Shown here: one piece after another, positions 16,217 to 23,393 of the stretch | Layout: each line of letters starts with the position of its first letter | Numbering within the stretch: position 1 is the first letter of the stretch | Assembly: GCA_945861965.1 (NCBI GenBank) | Contig: CAMAWM010000022.1 | Coordinates: 1 to 35,341, forward strand | Source of the DNA: Chitinophaga pinensis | Lineage (GTDB): Bacteria; Bacteroidota; Bacteroidia; UKL13-3 | Direction of reading: 5' to 3' | Length of the DNA stretch: 35,341 bases | The notes under the pieces: generated by a model | Told to the model about the DNA's origin: nothing | Seen by the model: only the letters and a program-made list of their open reading frames with translations | Databases searched by the model: none | Translations under genes and position numbers: made by a program

Positions 16217-16783
16217 TTAAGATGAAATTTGAGATTCTCTTTTAGTGAAAATACTAATGATCAAAACGAGAATAAATCCAAAAAGCATTGTTCCGAAAAT
16301 TGAATAAAAAGACATCGCTATAGGAGTCATAAAATTTTTCGATATTTCTAATGATTGATTCATTTCATCATCTGACATTCCGCGTTCAATCATACTTCTT
16401 TTAGCTTCTTGCATTGCAAATGCAGCTGTTTCGGAATCTAAATACGTCATGTAAAACCATGTCCAAATACCCATAATAATGGAAGCAAAAAGCAATACAA
16501 AAGATCCTGTTCCGACAGATTGTCCATAACTTAAATATCCGTTTAACTGCTCATCTCTTCTGCTTTTTAATGCGATAAATAATATTGCAATTGATGCTAT
16601 AAAAGAGGGTGGCGTTGTAATCCAAGCATTACTGTTTTCGGGCTTGTTCATGCCAAGTATATAAAAAAGTAAGACTAAGCAAATTTGAATTAAGGCATAG
16701 ATACAGCCAAACTTCAATGCCAATTGCCAGTGCTTGGATGTGTTTTCATTTTGCACTTCAGAATTTTTGAAATCGTTGTTCAT
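16217..16783 (-). CDS. DUF4199 domain-containing membrane protein
   Basis: DUF4199 proteins are small Bacteroidota membrane proteins of unknown function. This 188-residue example has four hydrophobic segments at about residues 24-44, 55-73, 91-114 and 150-180. The family features are there: a charged loop with YLSYGQSVGTGSF near 83-95, and a conserved Met/Glu-rich stretch EAKRSMIERGMSDDEMNQ near 126-143 between the last two membrane spans. It stands at the head of a unit with GT2, GT4 and TonB-dependent receptor genes; DUF4199-GT2 adjacency is common in the phylum. A candidate promoter lies just upstream. Confidence 0.85.
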   Translation of the reverse strand: MNNDFKNSEVQNENTSKHWQLALKFGCIYALIQICLVLLFYILGMNKPENSNAWITTPPSFIASIAILFIALKSRRDEQLNGYLSYGQSVGTGSFVLLFASIIMGIWTWFYMTYLDSETAAFAMQEAKRSMIERGMSDDEMNQSLEISKNFMTPIAMSFYSIFGTMLFGFILVLIISIFTKRESQISS

Positions 16784-16803
16784 TTTTGAAAGGTATTATT
16801 GAA

Positions 16804-16834
16804 CAAATTAAACTGTTTTGAATGGTAAACGCAA
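16804..16834 (-). promoter_or_regulatory. Candidate promoter of the DUF4199-GT2-GT4-receptor unit
   Basis: On the minus strand a TTG (16834-16832) is followed after 20 bases by TTAATTTG (16811-16804), one mismatch from the Bacteroidota -7 consensus TAnnTTTG. The spacing fits the -33/-7 pattern. The ATG follows about 20 bases after the -7 box. The region is AT-rich, so chance matches are possible. Confidence 0.35.
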
Positions 16835-16886
16835 AATGAGTTATTTGATTTCAGCTTTTAAGACGATAAATTTAGCTGACTTTTAG

Positions 16887-17525
16887 TTATTTGTTAAAAG
16901 CAATTATTGAATTCAGTACTGAGAATTCAAACGAATTTAATTCGGTTTTTATTTCATTGGTGTTTGATTCTTCTGGATTTTGGAAAAACAAAACCATAGG
17001 AATAAAGAAGTCTTTAATTGGATTTTCTTCCGTTAAATTTTCTTTGATTAATTTAAGTTGATTGATTTCAATTTCATTCAAATCATTTTTGATAAAAGGC
17101 TCATAAATTTTGAATTCATCTTGGTTTTCGTCTGTATCAACAAATAAAAATTCATTTAAAAAATCTTCAATTGAAATTTCAACTTTGTGTTCTTTTGCTT
17201 CGGTTATATATAAAAATAAATTGAGTAGTTCAGTTCCACGGTCAATTGTTTTTTCTTCAATTTCTGCCCATTCTAACGATTCGAAATAATCTTCTTCTGT
17301 TTGATTTGTTGAAAGAAAATCAAACATCATCAAGTCAAACAGAATGTCATTTAATTCGTTGTATCCATTTGAATCTGTGATCTTATCCAACTCATCCGTT
17401 TTTTGCAAAAGGTCTAAATCAGATAAAAAAAGTTCTTCGCAATAGGAAGTTATACTCTTTAAATTGTTTTCTAAAGCAAATGTATTTAGTAAAGCATTTG
17501 CCGATTGTAAAGTATTGGATTGCAT
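16887..17525 (-). CDS. Acidic protein of unknown function
   Basis: I do not recognise this 212-residue protein. It is strongly acidic, rich in Glu, Asp, Asn and Leu, with no signal peptide, membrane segment or Cys pair; the only Cys lies near residue 28. Heptad-like Leu spacing suggests a largely helical cytosolic protein. It starts at an ATG 27 bases after the stop of another unknown gene (17553-17927), and the two are probably co-transcribed. It ends about 100 bases before the DUF4199 gene on the same strand. The acidity and pairing could fit a binding partner or inhibitor, but nothing in the sequence proves this. Confidence 0.65.
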   Translation of the reverse strand: MQSNTLQSANALLNTFALENNLKSITSYCEELFLSDLDLLQKTDELDKITDSNGYNELNDILFDLMMFDFLSTNQTEEDYFESLEWAEIEEKTIDRGTELLNLFLYITEAKEHKVEISIEDFLNEFLFVDTDENQDEFKIYEPFIKNDLNEIEINQLKLIKENLTEENPIKDFFIPMVLFFQNPEESNTNEIKTELNSFEFSVLNSIIAFNK

Positions 17526-17552
17526 TTTTAGGAATTTAAATTATTTGAAAGT

Positions 17553-17927
17553 TTAAGCAACAACTTCTACTTCTTCGCTTTCAACTTTTATTTCTTCCTT
17601 CATTGTCTGATTCAAGGTTAATTCGCAAGAACGTGCAACAGTAATTTTTATAATTTTCCCTTTTAGCCAAGCAGCAACAAGGTCGTTTTCATTTAATACG
17701 GTTAACAAATCGTAAGAAACTGCAATTTTTGCAGTGTTTTTTATAGCTTTTCCGTTAGTTATCTCAAGACTAAAAACATATCCAAGCTTATTTTTCGCTC
17801 CGGTTTTCTCAAATTCATGCTTATATAGTTGTAATTTTTGATCCGAATTTTCAGTTTTTTTCAAAAGTAAACGGATAACTGGAAGATACTTCCTCCATAA
17901 TTGTGTATATGCTCCTTGGTCTCTCAT
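17553..17927 (-). CDS. Small conserved-looking protein of unknown function
   Basis: The 124-residue product begins MRDQGAYTQLWRKYLPVIRLLLKK and continues with LQLYKHEFEK, then a predicted beta-strand stretch (GYVFSLEITNGKAIKN). I recall similar N termini in other Bacteroidota hypothetical proteins but cannot name a function. There is no signal peptide or membrane span. The C terminus is an acidic Glu/Val tail (KVESEEVEVVA). It starts at an ATG with a consensus -7 box (TATCTTTG) about 50 bases upstream, so it is probably the first gene of a two-gene unit with the acidic protein downstream. Confidence 0.7.
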   Translation of the reverse strand: MRDQGAYTQLWRKYLPVIRLLLKKTENSDQKLQLYKHEFEKTGAKNKLGYVFSLEITNGKAIKNTAKIAVSYDLLTVLNENDLVAAWLKGKIIKITVARSCELTLNQTMKEEIKVESEEVEVVA

Positions 17928-17977
17928 GATATTTAATAAATAAGGTTATTGAAGTTGAAATTGCATAAATTTCTGGT

Positions 17978-17985
17978 CAAAGATA
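17978..17985 (-). promoter_or_regulatory. Predicted -7 promoter element for the two unknown genes
   Basis: The minus strand reads TATCTTTG, an exact match to TAnnTTTG and the commonest form seen in Bacteroidota. It lies about 50 bases upstream of the ATG at 17927. No TTG was found at the usual -33 distance. Confidence 0.4.
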
Positions 17986-18033
17986 GGAATTATTTGTTAG
18001 CAGCATAAAAAACAAGTCTATTTGCAGTTATTT

Positions 18034-19317
18034 TCAACTAGAAAAAGTGTGCAAAAGTCCTTTGTTCACTAACGCAATTGTCTTGCCTGTAAGTTGTTTG
18101 CCAAGTATTGGCGAGTTTTTCGACTTTGATAAATTATTTTTTTCATCGTATTGCCATTTCTTTTTCTCATCAAAAATCAACAATTCTGCTCGATTTCCTT
18201 TTTTGATGCTATTGTCTGGCAACTTGCAAATTTTTCTTGGATTTGCAGATAGCTTTTCAATCAGTAACTCAAGGTCGAAATTTTTTGGTTTGTATTCAAC
18301 TAAGAGTGAAAATGCAGTTTGTAACATAATCATTCCGTCTTCTGCATACTCAAATTCTACCTCTTTCAATTCAGGGTTCTGAGCGCAATGGTCAGTTACA
18401 ATACAATCAATAGTTCCATCAAAAAGTCCGTCCCACAATGCTTTCTTGTCGCTCATTGATCGCAATGGAGGCGATGTTTTAAAATTACTATCGTAAGTGC
18501 TTAAATCTTGGTCAGTAAAACACAAATTTGAAACAGCAACATCGCAACTGATTTGTTCATTATGTTTTTTAGCTTTACGAATTAAATCAACACTGCCTTT
18601 GCTACTCAAATGAGAAAAGTGGATTTTTGATTCAGCGTATTTGGCAATTTCAATGTCGCGTTGAATGATAATTTCTTCTGCAATGCTTGGAGTTCCTTTC
18701 AATCCCAATGAAGTACTCACTTTCCCTTCGTGCATTTTTCCGACAGAAAGTTCTTGATCTTCGGCATGAATCAATATTAACCCATCAAAAATTTTGTTAT
18801 ATAGTAAAGCTCGAAGCAAAAGGTTTGAATTTTTTATTGATTTATTCGCATCCGTAAAACCAATTGCGCCCGCTTTGTGCATATCAAACATTTCACTTAG
18901 CTCTTCGCCTTCCATCTTTTGACTAATTGTACCGTATGGATAGATATAAATTGGCGATTTTTTAGCTTTGCCAATTATATATTTCACTTCAGATTTACTG
19001 CTAACTGTAGGCAAGGTATTTGGAAGGCATGCAATTGCCGAAAATCCGCCTGCTGCTGCTGAGTTTGCTGCAGAATGAAGATCCTCTTTAAACTCAAATC
19101 CAGGATCTGAAATCTGCGCTCGCATGTCCATAAATGCAGGAGAGATTTTAGCTTCTTTTGCGTCAAAAAAAAGTATATTTTTATTTGAATTTGATGTCTT
19201 TTTCTTTGATATTTCAATGGATTCAATTAAATCTCCATTAATAATAATATCGCATGTCTTATTGTTGAAGGAGCTTTGTTTATCGCAAATCTTTGCGTTT
19301 GAGATTAATATTTTCAT
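18034..19317 (-). CDS. Dihydroorotase-like protein lacking the metal-binding HxH
   Basis: The 427-residue protein has the amidohydrolase fold of class I dihydroorotases, which close carbamoyl-aspartate to dihydroorotate. The usual DxHxHxREPG motif reads DMRAQISDPG (64-73), so both metal-binding His are replaced by Arg66 and Gln68. Other landmarks remain: LPNTLP (98-103), GFTD with Asp156, HAED (His184), HFSHLSSKG (His236) and TDHC with Asp309. This pattern matches the Bacteroidota paralog usually annotated pyrC, which resembles the inactive dihydroorotases that pair with aspartate carbamoyltransferase. It may be structural, or catalytic by another route. The start is the ATG at 19317, with a -33/-7 candidate just upstream. 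It is monocistronic as far as I can see, divergent from the AMP nucleosidase gene. Confidence 0.85.
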   Translation of the reverse strand: MKILISNAKICDKQSSFNNKTCDIIINGDLIESIEISKKKTSNSNKNILFFDAKEAKISPAFMDMRAQISDPGFEFKEDLHSAANSAAAGGFSAIACLPNTLPTVSSKSEVKYIIGKAKKSPIYIYPYGTISQKMEGEELSEMFDMHKAGAIGFTDANKSIKNSNLLLRALLYNKIFDGLILIHAEDQELSVGKMHEGKVSTSLGLKGTPSIAEEIIIQRDIEIAKYAESKIHFSHLSSKGSVDLIRKAKKHNEQISCDVAVSNLCFTDQDLSTYDSNFKTSPPLRSMSDKKALWDGLFDGTIDCIVTDHCAQNPELKEVEFEYAEDGMIMLQTAFSLLVEYKPKNFDLELLIEKLSANPRKICKLPDNSIKKGNRAELLIFDEKKKWQYDEKNNLSKSKNSPILGKQLTGKTIALVNKGLLHTFSS

Positions 19318-19333
19318 GTGTAGATAAACTGGT

Positions 19334-19363
19334 CGAAGATAGAGTTTATTACCTTAAATGCAA
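19334..19363 (-). promoter_or_regulatory. Candidate promoter of the dihydroorotase-like gene
   Basis: On the minus strand TTG (19363-19361, within ATTTG) is followed after 19 bases by TATCTTCG (19341-19334), one mismatch from TAnnTTTG. The ATG lies 16 bases after the box. Spacing and both elements fit a Bacteroidota sigma-ABfr-type promoter. Confidence 0.42.
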
Positions 19364-19436
19364 ATTTGCGACAATTTATACCTTAAGTAATTCAGTAAAA
19401 GGAGTAGAACAATTCAATTTAAAAATTGAAAAAAAC

Positions 19437-19444
19437 TATATTTG
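19437..19444 (+). promoter_or_regulatory. Predicted -7 promoter element of the AMP nucleosidase gene
   Basis: TATATTTG matches TAnnTTTG exactly and sits six bases before the ATG at 19451. A clean -33 TTG is not visible at the usual spacing. If used, the transcript would begin at or within a few bases of the start codon. Confidence 0.4.
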
Positions 19445-19450
19445 TCAACT

Positions 19451-20224
19451 ATGGTTACAAAAGAAGAAATAGTAAAAGATTGGTTGCCTCGATATACGGG
19501 TTTGCCTTTAAATAAATTTGGCGAGTATATTTTACTTGTAAATTTTATCAATTATGTTGAGCTTTTTGCAGATATGTTTAATGTGGAAATTGTTGGAAAA
19601 GATAAACCAATGCAAACTGCTACTGCCGAAAAAATTACCATCATTAATTTTGGAATGGGAAGCGCAATGGCTGCAACTTGTATGGATTTGCTTTCAGCGG
19701 TTAAACCCAAAGCAGTATTGTATCTTGGTAAATGCGGAGGGTTAAAAAAAATTACAAAAGTTGGTGATTTAATATTGCCAATTGCAGCTATTAGAGGAGA
19801 AGGTACAAGTGATGATTATATAGTTCCTGAAGTTCCAGCTTTGCCTTCGTTTCGATTGCAAAAAGCCGTTTCTGCAAGTATTGTAAAGCACGACATGGAT
19901 TATTGGACAGGGACAGTTTACACTACAAATCGTAGAGTTTGGGAACACGATGAAGAATTTAAAACATATTTGCGAAAAACCCATGCTTTAGGCATTGACA
20001 TGGAAACCGCAACTATTTTTATAGTGGGTTTTGTAAATAGTATTCCAAAAGGCGCATTGCTTTTGGTTAGCGACAATCCTATGGTTCCAGAGGGTGTTAA
20101 AACATCGAAAAGCGATAAAAAAGTAACCGAAAAATTTGTCCGTAAACAATTAGAAATTGGAATCGACTCGCTAAAAGAGCTTAGAGATTCAGGAGAATCG
20201 GTAAAGCATTTGAGATTTGAGTAA
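19451..20224 (+). CDS. amn: AMP nucleosidase (short Bacteroidota form)
   Basis: AMP nucleosidase splits AMP into adenine and ribose 5-phosphate in the cytoplasm, lowering AMP and feeding purine salvage. The 257-residue protein belongs to the nucleoside phosphorylase superfamily: INFGMGSAMAATCMDLL near 66-82, LYLGKCGGLKK near 91-101 (phosphate/ribose site), GIDMETATIF near 182-191 (ribose-binding Glu) and LLLVSDNPMVPEG near 203-215 (base-contacting Asp). It lacks the extra N-terminal regulatory domain of the longer proteobacterial enzyme, as is usual in this phylum. I chose the ATG at 19451 (MVTKEEIVKDWLPRYTG) over a TTG three codons upstream, which overlaps the -7 box. Confidence 0.9.
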   Translation: MVTKEEIVKDWLPRYTGLPLNKFGEYILLVNFINYVELFADMFNVEIVGKDKPMQTATAEKITIINFGMGSAMAATCMDLLSAVKPKAVLYLGKCGGLKKITKVGDLILPIAAIRGEGTSDDYIVPEVPALPSFRLQKAVSASIVKHDMDYWTGTVYTTNRRVWEHDEEFKTYLRKTHALGIDMETATIFIVGFVNSIPKGALLLVSDNPMVPEGVKTSKSDKKVTEKFVRKQLEIGIDSLKELRDSGESVKHLRFE

Positions 20225-20251
20225 CTAATTTATCAATTCCAACAATTCATT

Positions 20252-20259
20252 TATCTTTG
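20252..20259 (+). promoter_or_regulatory. Predicted -7 promoter element of mtaB
   Basis: TATCTTTG followed by CGGC is the textbook Bacteroidota -7 region. It lies seven bases before the mtaB ATG at 20267. The -33 region has no perfect TTG. Confidence 0.5.
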
Positions 20260-20266
20260 CGGCCTC

Positions 20267-21571
20267 ATGCAAAAATCGGTAGCATATTATACAATAGGCT
20301 GTAAGCTTAATTTTTCAGAAACATCAACTATTGCAAGGCAGTTGGCAAATGAAGGAATGCGAAAAGTTGCGTTTGAAGAAGGCGCAGATGTGTACGTCAT
20401 AAATACCTGTTCGGTTACTGACAATGCCGATAAAAAATGTAAGAAAATTGTAAAGGAAGCGCTTCGCCACAATCCCAATGCCTTTATTGCGGTAATTGGT
20501 TGCTATGCTCAATTAAAACCAAATGAAATTGCGAAAATTTCCGGTGTTGATTTAGTTTTAGGAGCAGCTGAAAAATTTAATATGCTATCGTATTTAAATA
20601 CAACTGAAAAAAAGCTTGTTGCCGAGGTACACGATGGTAAAATTAAAGAAGTTTTAGAATACCATTCAAGCTATTCAATTGGCGATCGAACGCGTAGTTT
20701 TATAAAGGTTCAAGACGGATGCGATTATTTTTGTTCGTTTTGTACCATTCCGCTTGCTCGTGGAAGCAGTCGAAGCGATACGATTGAAAATATTTTACTT
20801 CAGGTGAATGAAATTGTAAAAAGTGGTGTGAAAGAAATTGTCTTAACTGGTGTTAATACTGGTGATTTCGGAACGAAAAACGGAGAAACATTTCTTGATT
20901 TGCTGATTGCATTAGATGAGGTTAATGCTTTAGAAAGAATTCGAATCTCATCAATTGAACCCAATTTACTTAGTGATGAAATAATTGAATTTGTTGCAAA
21001 TTCAGCAAAGGTTGTTCCTCATTTTCATATTCCTCTTCAATCGGGTTCTGACAAGATACTAATTTCAATGCGAAGAAAATATTTAACAAACCTCTACTCG
21101 TCAAAGATTGAAAAAATAAAGTCATTGATGCCACATTGTTGTATTGGTGTTGATGTAATTGTAGGATTTCCTGGCGAAACAGACGATGATTTTTTAGATA
21201 CTTACAATTATTTAAACGAGTTGGATGTATCCTATTTACACGTATTTTCATACAGCGAACGTGAGAATACATCTGCAATAAAAATATCTCAAAAAATTCC
21301 AATGAACGAAAGAGCAAAAAGGAGTAAAATGTTGCATGTTTTATCTGATAAAAAACGAAGATATTTCTACGAACAGAACTTAAATAAACCTTTTAAAGTT
21401 CTTTGGGAAGCAGAAAATGAGAACAATAAAATGTTTGGATTTACTGAGAATTATATAAAAGTTCAAACCTCCTATGATCCAATGTTGGTAAATGAAATCA
21501 TGGAAATTGAGCTTGCAGAAATTGATTGCGATATGACAGTAAAATGCAGAACGCTTGAACATGTCATATAA
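20267..21571 (+). CDS. mtaB: tRNA (N6-threonylcarbamoyladenosine(37)-C2)-methylthiotransferase
   Basis: MtaB is a radical SAM enzyme that converts t6A37 to ms2t6A37 in tRNAs reading ANN codons. The N-terminal UPF0004 domain carries the auxiliary iron-sulfur cluster Cys at 12, 48 and 79 (GCKLNFSE, NTCSVTD, IGCYAQ). The radical SAM CxxxCxxC is DGCDYFCSFC, with Cys152, 156 and 159. Further family motifs are ELTGVNTG-like (VLTGVNTGDFG), HIPLQSGS and VIVGFPGETDDDF. A TRAM-like C-terminal part follows from about residue 370. The length of 434 residues is normal. A consensus -7 box is seven bases upstream. mtaB directly precedes dnaX, with 52 bases between them. Confidence 0.94.
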   Translation: MQKSVAYYTIGCKLNFSETSTIARQLANEGMRKVAFEEGADVYVINTCSVTDNADKKCKKIVKEALRHNPNAFIAVIGCYAQLKPNEIAKISGVDLVLGAAEKFNMLSYLNTTEKKLVAEVHDGKIKEVLEYHSSYSIGDRTRSFIKVQDGCDYFCSFCTIPLARGSSRSDTIENILLQVNEIVKSGVKEIVLTGVNTGDFGTKNGETFLDLLIALDEVNALERIRISSIEPNLLSDEIIEFVANSAKVVPHFHIPLQSGSDKILISMRRKYLTNLYSSKIEKIKSLMPHCCIGVDVIVGFPGETDDDFLDTYNYLNELDVSYLHVFSYSERENTSAIKISQKIPMNERAKRSKMLHVLSDKKRRYFYEQNLNKPFKVLWEAENENNKMFGFTENYIKVQTSYDPMLVNEIMEIELAEIDCDMTVKCRTLEHVI

Positions 21572-21585
21572 ATAATTATCAACGA

Positions 21586-21618
21586 TTGGTTTAGGTTTTA
21601 AAATAAAAAATTAATTTG
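21586..21618 (+). promoter_or_regulatory. Candidate promoter of dnaX
   Basis: TTG (21586-21588) is followed after 22 bases by TTAATTTG (21611-21618), one mismatch from TAnnTTTG. The dnaX ATG comes only five bases later. The spacer is slightly longer than typical, so the call is tentative. Confidence 0.35.
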
Positions 21619-21623
21619 CGCAC

Positions 21624-22775
21624 ATGGAAAATTTTGTGGTATCGGCCCGAAAATATAGACCTGCAACTTTTGATACTGTAGTTGGGCAAAGCCATGTAGT
21701 TACTACCTTAAAAAATGCAATTAGGAACAAACAAATTGCTCATGCTTTTTTGTTTTGTGGACCAAGAGGTGTAGGAAAAACAACTTCTGCGCGATTATTG
21801 GCTAAAACAATTAATTGTACCAATCTTTCGGCAGAAATTGAAGCATGTAATCAATGCGATAGTTGCAAAGCCTTTAATAATAACGCCTCGTTTAATATTT
21901 ATGAATTAGATGCAGCAAGCAATAATTCAGTTGAAGACATCCGCTCATTGGCAGATCAAGTTAGGTATATGCCTCAGGGTGCAACCTATAAAATTTATAT
22001 AATTGACGAGGTTCACATGTTAAGTGCAGCGGCTTTCAATGCTTTTTTAAAAACACTGGAAGAGCCGCCACCTTATGCAAAATTTATTTTAGCAACAACC
22101 GAAAAGCACAAAATTCTACCAACCATACTTTCAAGATGTCAGGTTTTTGATTTTCATAGAATAAAAATTGATGATGCCGTAAGACAATTAAAAGAAATTT
22201 GCGAAAAAGAAAATATTAAAGCCGAAGATGAAGCATTGCATATCATAGCCCAGAAAGCTGATGGAGCCATGCGCGATGCCTTATCAATTTTTGATAGGAT
22301 TGTTAGCTTTACAGGTAGCGATATCAAATACCGCGATGTGATTAATAATCTTAATATTTTAGATTACGATTATTATTTTAAAGCAATTAATCTTATGGCC
22401 AACGAAGATTTGCCTTCGATGCTATTGCTTTTTGATGAAATATTATCCAATGGATTTGATGCTCAACATTTTCTTATTGGATTTAGTGAACACATTAGAA
22501 ATTTAATGGTTTGTAAATATCCGGAAACAATAAAATTACTTGAAGTTGCGCAATCAGTTGCCAAAAAGTTTGCTGATCAATCACAAGTTGCTAATTCTGC
22601 TTTTTTGCTCAATGCATTGAATCTATTAAACAAATGCGAATTGGATTATAGAAGCAGTAAAAACCAAAGACTTCATGTAGAGTTATGCTTGATGAAACTC
22701 TGTCATTTGAATACCTACATTAATTTGCAAAACGGACAGACCGAGCTAAAAAAAAAATCTCTGACCTTACTATAA
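21624..22775 (+). CDS. dnaX: DNA polymerase III subunit gamma (unshifted dnaX product)
   Basis: The zero-frame product is 383 residues, close to the size of gamma subunits that contain AAA+ domains I-III of the clamp loader. Walker A is GPRGVGKT (46-53). Four Cys at 65, 75, 78 and 81 form the zinc module. Walker B is YIIDEV (125-130), followed by sensor 1 ATTE (157-160), the SRC motif (170-172) and sensor 2 GAMRDALSIFDR. After domain III the frame reads three Lys codons in the A10 run and ends five residues later (SLTLL, TAA at 22773-22775). In E. coli gamma also ends very soon after the slip site, so the layout fits a functional short product. The downstream gene starts 618 bases after this stop. 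Confidence 0.85.
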   Translation: MENFVVSARKYRPATFDTVVGQSHVVTTLKNAIRNKQIAHAFLFCGPRGVGKTTSARLLAKTINCTNLSAEIEACNQCDSCKAFNNNASFNIYELDAASNNSVEDIRSLADQVRYMPQGATYKIYIIDEVHMLSAAAFNAFLKTLEEPPPYAKFILATTEKHKILPTILSRCQVFDFHRIKIDDAVRQLKEICEKENIKAEDEALHIIAQKADGAMRDALSIFDRIVSFTGSDIKYRDVINNLNILDYDYYFKAINLMANEDLPSMLLLFDEILSNGFDAQHFLIGFSEHIRNLMVCKYPETIKLLEVAQSVAKKFADQSQVANSAFLLNALNLLNKCELDYRSSKNQRLHVELCLMKLCHLNTYINLQNGQTELKKKSLTLL

Positions 22776-23374
22776 ATACTGAAAACAGTACGATTTTTGA
22801 TGTAAAACCTGAAATAAGAATTGATTTTGAAGTAATTGAAAATACTGCAGAAGTAAAATTTGAAACAACATTAATTCCTGAACCAATTCAAAAATCGAAC
22901 ACCTCATCAAAACTTGAATTTCTAAAGACTCAAGTAAAGGAAAAAATAAATACAAACAATCTTGCAAATAATAATACGAAGCAAAATTTGGATGTCCAAA
23001 TTTCAGATGATGATAAGAGTTTTACTTCCGATGAAATGACAAATACATGGAAGGATTATTTAGCGGATATGAATAAAAGCAGTCTTTCGTTTTTGAAAGA
23101 ACGAAGATTGGAATTGAAGGATAATTTTAAAATAAATTTATGGTTGGCTAGTTATCACGAAAAAGAATTGATTGAAGATATTAGAATAAATTTAATTCAG
23201 TTTTTTCGTAAAAATATTCAAAATAGCAGCATCGAATTTGATTTTTTAATTGATGAAAATATTTTGCCGCAGATAAAAACATTTACGGTTGAAGAGCGTT
23301 TTAATGCAATGGCATCAGCAAATCCATTGTTAAATGAAATGAGGCAAACACTTGGATTGGATTTTGAATACTAA
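21624..23374 (+). CDS. dnaX: DNA polymerase III subunit tau, made by -1 frameshift or slippage
   Basis: Tau is the full-length clamp-loader subunit that links polymerase cores and helicase. The zero frame stops at 22775, but the -1 frame is open from a TAA at 22721-22723 to a TAA ending at 23374. Joining the frames at the A10 run (22748-22757) gives 583 residues, the usual size for Bacteroidota DnaX. The part after the shift begins ISDLTINTENSTIFD, then a low-complexity linker, then a folded C-terminal domain (TWKDYLADMNKSSLSFLKER to MRQTLGLDFEY) that resembles the tau C-terminal region. This region has no plausible start of its own for a separate gene. Either programmed recoding occurs, as in other bacteria, or the true run length is 8 or 11 As and there is a sequencing error. 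Confidence 0.75.
22748..22757 (+). promoter_or_regulatory. A10 slippery site for dnaX recoding
   Basis: Ten consecutive A residues are read as part of CTA AAA AAA AAA in the zero frame, which contains the slippery heptamer A AAA AAA. A -1 slip here opens the tau frame. Any recoding must occur between the -1 frame stop ending at 22723 and the zero-frame stop at 22775, and this is the only homopolymer in that interval. A small hairpin, TACTG-AAAA-CAGTA (22777-22790), lies 19 bases downstream. That is farther than the E. coli stimulatory hairpin, so polymerase slippage on A10 may be the better explanation. Confidence 0.65.
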
Positions 23375-23393
23375 ATTTTAAGATAAAAAAATA

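Noticed and set aside
22988-23374. Separate small gene downstream of dnaX
   Set aside because: The frame is continuous with the dnaX -1 frame from 22724 onward and encodes the expected tau C-terminal region, so it is part of dnaX.
21624-23374. dnaX as a pseudogene
   Set aside because: Both halves are intact, the only disruption is at a homopolymer where gamma/tau recoding is expected, and all catalytic motifs of gamma are present.
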